Below are positions 19,223 through 25,273 of a stretch of 25,273 nucleotides of DNA, one piece after another (position 1 is the stretch's first letter; each line of letters starts with the position of its first letter). A program made the translations under genes and the position numbers. This stretch comes from Chara braunii (lineage: Eukaryota; Streptophyta; Charophyceae; Charales; Characeae): contig BFEA01000144.1 of NCBI GenBank assembly GCA_003427395.1, positions 2,436,515 to 2,461,787 of the forward strand. Direction: 5' to 3'. Under the pieces are notes generated by a model that was given only the letters and a program-made list of their open reading frames with translations, did no database searches and was not told where the DNA came from.

Positions 19223-19338
19223 GGGGACACCGGGCCTGCTTTCCAGCAGGTGTCGCTTCCCACCAATAGACTGGAGCTCCCTGCAAGACAGGTAGGATTG
19301 CATGCTCTTACCATCACTCCTATCTGTTGACGCGGGAG
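19223..19338 (+). repeat. A-tailed hairpin repeat, long copy 9
   Basis: CCGGGCCTGCTTTCCAGC (head stem imperfect), TTCCCACCAATAGACTGGAGC, then GGTAGGATTGCATG ... CATCACTCCTATCTGTTGACGCGGG. The 3' part matches copies 8 and 10. It has no A-tail: the (AT)n tract begins at 19352. Confidence 0.8.
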
Positions 19339-19351
19339 TTCTTCTTCTTTC

Positions 19352-19376
19352 AATATATATATATATATATATATAT
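19352..19376. repeat. (AT)n microsatellite, left border
   Basis: A pure AT run of 25 bases. The hammerhead-bearing unit begins directly at its right edge. Further TA runs lie at 19425-19438, 19785-19796 and 19912-19952. Confidence 0.95.
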
Positions 19377-19679
19377 CCTCTTCTCCCTCTCTGCCTACGG
19401 TTTACCGGGCAGTTCTATTTGACGATATATATATATATACGCGGCCATGCTGTGCCTCTAGTGCCAGCGGCGTGTCTGGAGTGTATTTTTTGGCTGTGAC
19501 AGACCTTTCTTTGTTTCGTGGATGTTTTGCTGGCTTGTGATGGGGTGTGAACCGACAGTCTGTAGAGTTTTCCATCTGGTGTGGGTGAGTGATAGTCTAC
19601 TTTGATTTTGGTTAAGGTAGATTATCATTTACAGTGTAATCAGTGAGGGGATTCTGCAGACTGTTGAGGGTTCAGCCTC

Positions 19680-19716
19680 CTGATGAGTCGGTGAAACTCC
19701 GACGAAACAGTTTGTC
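19680..19716 (+). ncRNA. Hammerhead ribozyme core
   Basis: CTGATGA at 19680-19686; stem II GTCGG (19687-19691) with CCGAC (19699-19703) and loop TGAAACT; GAAA at 19704-19707; a minimal stem III ACA/TGT around GTT; then C at 19716 as the expected cleavage base (GUC). All invariant core bases are present. Stem I is weak: bases next to the core do not pair, and only GAGGG (19666-19670) with CCCTC (19722-19726) can form farther out. The core is convincing; activity is uncertain. Confidence 0.7.
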
Positions 19717-19862
19717 ACAGCCCCTCGTTTGTTGTCCTCTTCTCCCTCTCTGCCTACGGTTTACCGGGCAGTTCTATTTGTGACGATATATATATCGTCA
19801 AATAGAACTGCCCGGTAAACCGTAGGCAGAGAGGGAGAAGAGGACAACAAACGAGGGGCTGT

Positions 19863-19899
19863 GACAAACTGTTTCGTCGGAGTTTCACCGACTCATCAG
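19863..19899 (-). ncRNA. Hammerhead ribozyme core, reversed copy
   Basis: The reverse complement of this segment is identical to the core at 19680-19716: CTGATGA is at 19899-19893, with the same stem II, GAAA and short stem III. Because the two are complementary, a transcript through both would fold into a long hairpin that hides both cores. Confidence 0.68.
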
Positions 19900-19907
19900 G
19901 AGGCTGA

Positions 19908-19911
<4 letters not shown>

Positions 19912-19952
<41 letters not shown>
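19912..19952. repeat. (TA)n microsatellite, right border
   Basis: About 41 bases of uninterrupted TA directly after the reversed arm of the hammerhead palindrome. Confidence 0.95.
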
Positions 19953-19955
<3 letters not shown>

Positions 19956-21029
19956 TCTGAGAGGGCCTCTCAAAGCCTATCTCCGCCCCAACCTGCTGTG
20001 GTGGCCGTTACGCTGACACCAGTGCTCAGCCTGTTTTTTGGTGCCTCCCAGATTCGTGAGCCGCCCGGTTGAGAGAGCGGTGTGGCGGAGAGCTTTAAAC
20101 TCTCAAAAACCGTGCTCTCATTTTTTTACGACAGCTCTCTACAGCTCTCACGGGTTTTCAGAGAGTGGTCTAGCAAGGCCCAATTACACTAAGACAAGCC
20201 ACACCACAGAATATAGAGCCCATGTGGCAGAAGGAGACACACATCTAAACAGATCATGAGTTGGAATGCCATCATGGACTCAGACAAAACTAACATTATG
20301 GTCTACCACCTTTTGGAAACAAAACAAAGAGAGAAACATAACCAACAAACATATCAAAAAGAAAGGGAAAAAAAATAAAAGAAAAGAAACATAACCGACA
20401 TGCATGTGGCTGTGGAAATCCAAGACAAAAAGGCACTTATCACTTGAAAGGGATGTCATGCTGGCTTTCACGGTCTCATGGAAGTCCCTTTTCACTCCTA
20501 ACGTCTAGTATTACCTCTCTGCAGCTTATTGCGATTCAAAATGATGTGCCTTATTAACCACGAACACAGTAGCAACTGTTAGAGAAAAGCGCGTCAGATA
20601 AAAAGGCCACTAAAGTGGGATGTCGTGGTGGTCCACAGCTGCAGGAAAGTCCCTTTCCAGTGGCTTCTTTTCTAAGATTCGTTACCTCTTTGCACCCCAT
20701 GCGGGCTTTGAAACGCCTAGGAGCACCTTCATCTCTCAAAAGGTTCACTTTCCACCTAACAGCACCATCATCTCCCGGCAAGCTCCCTTTTTGCGCCATT
20801 TTTTTGATATAACCCACTGTTTAACTTACTTTTCTTTCCTGAAATTGTGCGCAATGCCATGCTTCTCCTCTGTTCCAGCCTTGGATTGCTGAGGGGAGGT
20901 CCCACTTGCTTGGCTGCCTTGGTTTTGAACCTAGGTCACAAAACTGAACAACCAGCCGCCAGAAAAGAAGAATCTGGGGCATGAAGCTCCAGCTTTTATT
21001 GTTCAGTCCATCGGGCAAAAAACAGTTGA
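19953..21029. other. No gene; small inverted and direct repeats
   Basis: GAGAGGGCCTCTC (about 19958-19970) is a palindrome with one central base. Between 20070 and 20165 GAGAGC and GCTCTC motifs alternate, giving several possible short hairpins. Two diverged direct copies of about 90 bp lie at 20434-20523 and 20603-20693 (GGGATGTC-x-TG, then GGAAAGTCCCTTT or GGAAGTCCCTTT, then TTACCTCT-x-TGCA). I see no coding signal. Confidence 0.5.
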
Positions 21030-21246
21030 AATATAGCTCAATGGGTACACCCCTGAAGTGTTGAAACATAGACCTCAGTTCGTATCCAGATGATGAAACT
21101 CGATGAGTAGAACCAAATATTTCTGAATTGCCTCGGGCCGGTCAGCTCGATGCATCATCTTGATGAGTGAAACCAAATATTGATGAATTGCTTTGGTCCG
21201 GTCAGCTCAATGATGATATTTCAAGGCCGTGAACAGTCAAAATTCA
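21030..21246 (+). mobile_element. tRNA-derived SINE, copy a
   Basis: A tRNA-like head: TAGCTCAATGGGTACAC at 21034-21050 resembles the A box with its D-loop, and AGTTCGTATCC at 21078-21088 resembles the B box, so an internal RNA polymerase III promoter is likely. The body contains GATGAGTAGAACCAAATAT and a GGTCAGCTCGATG block, which is repeated once (GATGAGTGAAACCAAATAT ... GGTCAGCTCAATG), so the body is tandemly doubled in this copy. It ends near TTTCAAGGCCGTGAAC and is followed directly by a hairpin repeat. Confidence 0.7.
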
Positions 21247-21396
21247 GGGGACGCTGGTCCCGCTTTCCAGCAGGTGTAGCTATCCACCAATAGACTGGAG
21301 CCCCCTGCAGGATAGGTAGGAGTGTATGCCTCTATCATGACTCGTATGAGTCCTATCTGTTTTCGCGGGCGGTAATTAATTAAAAAAAAAAAAAAA
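21247..21396 (+). repeat. A-tailed hairpin repeat, long copy 10
   Basis: GGGACGCTGGTCCCG, CTTTCCAGCAGG, TATCCACCAATAGACTGGAGC, then GATAGGTAGGAGTG ... GAGTCCTATCTG (third stem) and TTTTCGCGGG. A run of 15 A (21382-21396) follows ATTAATT. Confidence 0.85.
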
Positions 21397-22604
21397 GTGC
21401 GAGGACTGAGCCCTTGGGGGCCCTAACAGACATGCAAGTGTTCTTGGCTGTGGACCCCAGCAAGCCTTGTGCTCGCCCTAAGTGAAGGCAGGCCTGAATA
21501 TCCACAAGAGGCCTATTTTCGACATTTTCCATATGTGGGTACACAGACCGTTGCAGCATGCCAGTTGGTTGCAGGGAAACATGAGCCTCCAGGCTCTTTC
21601 CAGAAAACAAGGACTGCGCTGTACTGTTGAGCCCAGGGCCGGGCGGTTGTGCCCTGGGCACACGCAGGTGAGGCCAACACATCAGGCAGCGGCCACGGAC
21701 AAATGAGAAAGCAGCACTGTCATCACACAATCTCCGCGAGCCAGTGAGAATGTGGCCAACCTTGGAGCCTGGGAGGCTACCTATACGTGCCCAACCAAAA
21801 AAAGGCCCAGGCCCTTAACTGTAGAGGTGGGCCCGGGTGCAGAGACTGGGGCCCGACTGGAAGCTACTGGAAACTTCCCCAGCCAGGCCCAGGCAGACAC
21901 ACAGGGGCTGAACTTTCCGTAAAGGAACGAGGCCAGCCCAGGCAGGGGCATTCTAGCTAGGCAGGCAATGCGGACACGCTGCTGCGTTGCTGCGCACGTG
22001 TCTGCATGGGCGCTGCTGGTCGGACGCGTGCACGGGCGCTGAGGTGAGGGACGCTGCAAGGGCAGCGAGGGCAGCGGGCGCACAGCAGCCATGGCTGGGC
22101 TGCAGGGGCGCAAGGCGGGTGATGGGGAAGGTGGTCTTCGGGTAGGAGGCGCATGCTGTGGGGAGACAAGGGGTGATGATGAGAGGAAAGAGAACGTACC
22201 TCGTGTATGCTGGTGATCGGCATTGGTGTTGACATCACGTACATTGGTCTTCGACTTCAGAGAGATCCAGTTGCGAGAACGTAGATAGGTAAGATATGCT
22301 GAGTAGGATAGGCTGGGGGTGGGCGCCAGACAGTAAGTGCAACATTGGGTACAGTGTTGGTGTGACCAGAGAGTGGCGACATTGACATTCGAGTTCATTG
22401 TATTGCTCTTCTTATTTGGACGGTATCTTGGTGCATTGCACTCTCATGACTATCTGAGCTACTTCGTGATTTTGCAACTTGGATTTCTGTCTATCGCTCT
22501 TGCTCATATTGCTTGCAAAAGAAGCAAAGTTCAAAAAAAACTGTATAACAATGGGAAATCCTATTCAGGGAAGTCCATTCTGCAGATCTAATATACTTGC
22601 CATA
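21397..22604. other. GC-rich stretch, no gene recognised
   Basis: Minus-strand frames of 116 and 205 codons exist (21380-21730, 21781-22398). They are Pro/Ser/Ala-rich over the GC-rich part, with no domain, signal or homologue I recognise. The frames seem to follow from base composition. No repeat seen. Confidence 0.4.
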
Positions 22605-22750
22605 ATACCCACTCTCAGTTGGTACACCCATGAACTGCTGAAATACAGCATGAGTTCGAATCCCAATGGAATCAGATGAGTAAAGTACCTCTGGATTAAT
22701 TTGGGCCTGGTCAGTTCGGAGGTGATGTCTCAAGGTAGTCTACCGTCTGA
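22605..22750 (+). mobile_element. tRNA-derived SINE, copy b
   Basis: CTCTCAGTTGGTACACCC at 22612-22629 (A-box region) and GAGTTCGAATCCC at 22652-22664, a near-perfect tRNA B box. The body GATGAGTAAAGTACC ... GGGCCTGGTCAGTTCGG and TGTCTCAAGG corresponds to copy a, here without the internal doubling. No A-tail is obvious. It has no tRNA 3' half, so it is a SINE and not a tRNA gene. Confidence 0.72.
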
Positions 22751-23345
22751 ACAAAAAGAGTGAACTTGCGATTGGGATTTGGAGACACTATTCCACCCAA
22801 CCCTCGTTCCCTCAGCACCCTTCTCTTTTAGTGGAAATTTTACGGAAGAATGTGCTCCGTTCTAGATCTTAGTACCCAAAACACCCCCTCTCCACACCTC
22901 CCACTACTGCCTAGGCAATCAGACGGAGATCCCTAACCCCCAATTCCCTTTCCCATGCAGTGGAACTCACCCGCATCCACAGTAATCCATCAGGTGGGAG
23001 AAGGAACGAGGCCGCAGATAAACGACTCAGTTCCTGCACCTTCCCCTACAATCCATCACAGCCTCTCTCCAACACCAGCACCTCCTGCCCCAACCCCTCC
23101 TCCACCATAGCCCGTACCTCACCCACCATTCACTAAATTCCGCTGGTGTGCTTCTCTCCCCGAGCTAGCTCCACGAGCACATGCTTGCGGTCGAGTGCTT
23201 TCCATTTTGTTGTTTTCTGGCCTCTGATGTCCAGTGCCCACATGTCCTGGAGGATGGGCAAGGCGCGACTTGTGCCCAACGATCCGTAGCAGGCTTACGG
23301 CGTATGGGGCATGACCAATCCTTCTGTTCCTTGTGAGTGGAAGGG
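22751..23345. other. No gene; C-rich stretch and a diverged duplicate
   Basis: C-rich sequence with no frame of interest to about 23250. From 23250 to 23345, GGCGCGACTTGTGCCC-like and CCAATCCTTCTGTTCCTTG motifs form a third, diverged copy of the direct repeat at 23715 and 23983. Confidence 0.45.
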
Positions 23346-23680
23346 AAGGGCCGGCGCTGGCGAAGAGGACACGTGTGTAGACACGTACTCTCTCTTCGAC
23401 ATCCGGAGGAGTGTGTTGTTCAGCATTGGAAAGGGCCGGAGCTGGCAAAGGTGACACGTGTGTAGACACGTGTTCTCTCTTCGACATCCGAAAGAGCGAG
23501 TTGGAGTGTGATGTTCATCATTGGAAAGGGCCGGAGCTGACAAAAGCGACATGTGGGAAGACACGTGTTCTCTCTTCGACATCCGAAAGAGCGATTTGGC
23601 AAAGGGCCGGAGCATACAAAGGTGACACGTGTGTACACACGTGTTCTCTCTTCGGCATCCGAAAGAATGAGTTGGCAGAG
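23346..23680 (+). repeat. Tandem repeat with G-box palindromes
   Basis: Four units of 85, 95, 76 and about 79 bp start with AAGGGCCGG (23346, 23431, 23526, 23602). Each continues with GACACGTGTGTAGACACGTG or a variant, then TTCTCTCTTCGACATCCG. The middle part is an inverted repeat of ACACGTGT, and it contains CACGTG, the plant G-box bound by bZIP and bHLH factors. A fifth, partial unit is at about 23871-23911. Lengths vary because the spacer after ATCCG(A/G) differs. Confidence 0.85.
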
Positions 23681-23714
23681 AACTCCTCGAACGAGAAGAG
23701 TACGAAATGAAATC

Positions 23715-23860
23715 CAGTAGGGGGAGTTAGCACGAGCAATTTCGGCGAGCGACGCGCGACTTGCGCCCGACGATCACCAATCCTTCTGTTCCTTGTGAGC
23801 GGAAGGGAAGGCTCCCTCTTCGACTTGCGCCCGACGATCACCATCCTTCAGCATTGGAAA
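23715..23860 (+). repeat. 146 bp direct repeat, first copy
   Basis: CAGTAGGGGGAGTTAGCACG through CCATCCTTCAGCATTGG. Nearly identical to 23983-24128 (a handful of changes). Within it, CGACTTGCGCCCGACGATCA occurs twice. The stretch 23861-23982 between the copies contains a partial G-box unit. Confidence 0.92.
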
Positions 23861-23982
23861 CGCGAGTTGGCAAAGGGCCAGACCATGCAAAGGTGACACG
23901 TGTGCACAGACCTCCTCTTATCAGGTAAGCGCTAATCGCTATCCTCTCGTCAGGACGAATGAGAAGAATGCGAAAGGAATGG

Positions 23983-24128
23983 CAGTAGGGGGAGTTAGCA
24001 CGAGCAATTTTGGCGAGCGACGCGCGACTTGTGCCCGACGATCACCAATCCTTCTGTTCCTTGTGAGCGGAAGGGAAGGCTCCATCTTCGACTTGAGCCC
24101 GACGATCACCATCCTTCAGCATTGGAAA
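23983..24128 (+). repeat. 146 bp direct repeat, second copy
   Basis: Second copy, offset 268 bp. The high identity indicates a recent duplication or conversion, in contrast to the older copy at 23250. Confidence 0.92.
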
Positions 24129-24420
24129 GGGGGCCGGTGTTGTGAGGAAACCCGGGGAGGGGCTACCTACCGTTCGCTGAAGCCATGGGCTACGGCGCCT
24201 GTCACTTCGCCGCGCCCGCTCCGAGGTCCTCGGCGACCAGCAGGGTGAAAGGGCCAATCGAGTTCTAGATCTGTCAGGCCCCGCCGTCGCACAGCGCTCT
24301 TCAGCAATTAGGGAGAGTACGATAGAATACTAAATATTTAAATAAGATTAAAGAAATAAATAAGAATTATAAATAAATAAAAAAACTAGCAAAACTGCGA
24401 CTCTCTCTTCATCCCTCTAT
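24129..24420. other. No gene; GC-rich then AT-rich stretch
   Basis: GC-rich to about 24300, then AT-rich with AAATAAATAA-like runs (24330-24385). Nothing recognised. Confidence 0.4.
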
Positions 24421-24580
24421 CAGTGCTTGTCCTTCTCTCTCTGCGTGTGCCTGGTCTCTCTCCCTTTCTCTCTCTCTCTCTCAGTCCCTGTCCTTCTCCC
24501 CTTCTGCGTGTGCCTGCTCTCTCTCTCTTTCTCTCTCTCTCTCAGTCCCTGTCCTTCTCCCCTTCTGCGTCTCTCCTCCT
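24421..24580 (+). repeat. CT-rich minisatellite, 61 bp period
   Basis: CAGT(G/C)C(T/C)TGTCCTTCTC, then CTGCGTGTGCCTG and a CT run, begins at 24421, 24482 or so and 24543; the third unit is partial. The Leu/Ser-rich and Arg/Glu-rich frames over it are not genes. Confidence 0.9.
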
Positions 24581-24653
24581 TCCTCACCCATGTATGTCGG
24601 TGCCTGGCACTTCGTCTGTGTGGGATAGCGCCAGGTTCCCCCTTCACACCACG

Positions 24654-24685
24654 TGATGATGATGATGATGTTGATGATGAAGATG
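24654..24685 (+). repeat. Short (GAT)n microsatellite
   Basis: GATGATGATGATGATG with a TTG and an AAG interruption. Confidence 0.85.
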
Positions 24686-24985
24686 AACTTCTAATGATTG
24701 TTTGAGAAATGTGGGATGAACCNGAAGAGGATGTTATTTCCTTTTCCAGATTTAACTCGTCCCTGTTGTTTCACAGATCATCACAGACACCTGCTATTAC
24801 TCCTGTGAGTTCTTTTCACACTTGGAGATCTGGCATTCGCAGGGGGTTAGCTCAGCAGGTCCTTAGCGTAGAGGATTGTCCACTCCATGCAACAAGCGGA
24901 CTCAAAAAAAACTCCGTCAGGGCTCAAGTGCCCGATCAAGTACAGACAACCCTGTCCCTTGTGACTGCGCGGTGACCGTCTTGAA

Positions 24986-25162
24986 TCATGCGCGACGGTA
25001 GAGTGACTTCACTTTAGTTTGTAATGGATTCACAGTATCATCAAGCCATAAATCGTCAAACGGTCCTCCAACCGCATAAATTTCAGAGAGCCCAGAATGC
25101 TTATTGCTACTTCCAGCTTTCTTGATCAATTTTCGGAGCTTTCTCCAGTGATCGGGGACCAT
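24986..25162 (-). CDS. Small candidate exon, 58 codons
   Basis: On the minus strand an ATG (25162-25160) opens 58 codons to a TGA (24988-24986). The protein has a basic start (VPDHWRKLRKLIKKAG) and an ordinary mixed middle (SGLSEIYAVGGPFDDLWLDD). Just upstream on the same strand TTTTCTTTTTCAG gives a good plant-like splice acceptor, but the frame has a TGA directly before the ATG, so the ATG frame could not continue an upstream exon. It may be a short gene, a terminal exon with a damaged frame, or chance. I do not recognise the protein. Confidence 0.25.
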   Translation of the reverse strand: MVPDHWRKLRKLIKKAGSSNKHSGLSEIYAVGGPFDDLWLDDTVNPLQTKVKSLYRRA

Positions 25163-25273
25163 TCAGGTATCGACTGAAAAAGAAAATAGATAGCAGACTT
25201 GATTCGGCCTCTGATTACAATCGTCTTCACTCTTTCCCTTCTCAGTTTCTGCAAACGGCGTCACAAAGTTTCA

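Larger units (their letters stand above)
19377..19911 (+). mobile_element. Penelope/retrozyme-like element in (TA)n
   Basis: A 50 bp segment (CCTCTTCTCCCTCTCTGCC ... GTTCTATTTG then ACGATATA) occurs at 19377-19430 and 19736-19790 in direct orientation, framing about 300 bp of unique non-coding DNA. It occurs a third time, reversed, from 19791. The second and third copies form a palindrome (arms 19668-19790 and 19791-19911, differing by an extra TG at about 19780-19782), and each arm holds a hammerhead core. Direct terminal repeats with hammerheads, an inverted tail and a microsatellite target are traits of Penelope-like elements, and hammerhead direct repeats also mark plant retrozymes. No reverse transcriptase is encoded, so the unit (about 360 bp between cleavage sites) would be non-autonomous. 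Confidence 0.65.

Noticed and set aside
21781-22398. 205-codon minus-strand ORF
   Set aside because: Pro/Ser/Ala-rich over a GC-rich stretch, with no domain or supporting context; open by composition.
23346-23680. CRISPR-like array
   Set aside because: Whole units repeat, including the would-be spacers; unit lengths vary and the setting is eukaryotic. It is a minisatellite-type tandem repeat.
24421-24656. Leu/Ser-rich ORFs in CT-rich DNA
   Set aside because: They are read-through of the CT minisatellite in all frames.
24844-24902. tRNA-like stretch GTTAGCTCAGCAGGT
   Set aside because: It resembles the A-box half of a tRNA, but no B box (the expected GGTTCGAATC place reads GACTCAAAA) and no cloverleaf can be drawn. 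At most a decayed SINE head.

Overview
This window looks like repeat-rich, non-coding DNA from a nuclear eukaryotic genome. I find no intact host gene. Almost everything recognisable is a decayed transposable element: three fragments of one or more related non-LTR retrotransposon (LINE) families, at least twelve copies of a short A-tailed hairpin-rich repeat, two tRNA-derived SINE copies, a 321 bp fold-back MITE, a Penelope/retrozyme-like unit with hammerhead ribozyme cores set in (TA)n, and relics of transposase-like and gag/chromodomain-like proteins. The mix (plant-type LINE, a transposase-type protein with AWC, HG..G and MP motifs, single scattered N bases) fits a large plant or streptophyte-algal genome. 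A charophyte such as Chara is my guess, but the sequence does not prove it.

Layout. 1-3350: a broken transposase-like N-terminal region (532-1020), then two tandem diverged copies of one unknown degenerate protein (1022-1661 and 1820-2485), a G/A homopolymer block, and a solo arm of the MITE found later. 3351-5530: nothing recognised. 5590-9496: the main LINE, 5'-truncated, with reverse transcriptase, connector, zinc-binding C-terminus and 3' UTR, broken by several stops and frameshifts. 9497-10742: a cluster of the hairpin repeat and a second short repeat. 11150-12154: a second LINE, with an endonuclease start in reverse joined at GGATCC to a forward 3' half. 13166-15313: a chromodomain-like ORF, a third LINE 3' end with a tandemly duplicated tail, and more hairpin repeats. 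15315-16488 (minus): gag-like debris with a CCHC knuckle. 17011-18198: short duplications and the fold-back MITE. 19223-19952: a hairpin repeat and the hammerhead palindrome. 21030-22750: two tRNA-SINE copies and another hairpin repeat. 23346-24580: tandem G-box repeats, a 146 bp duplication and a CT-rich minisatellite. 24986-25162 (minus): a small candidate exon.

How the parts relate. The short A-tailed repeat and the SINEs have no coding capacity and are probably mobilised by LINE enzymes like those decayed here. The hammerhead unit would rely on a Penelope-type or other reverse transcriptase not encoded in the window. The most unusual items are the hammerhead cores inside a 121-123 bp-arm palindrome bounded by TA runs, the three-hairpin A-tailed repeat with a covarying stem, and the inverted LINE with a twin-priming layout. 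All similarity statements are by eye.
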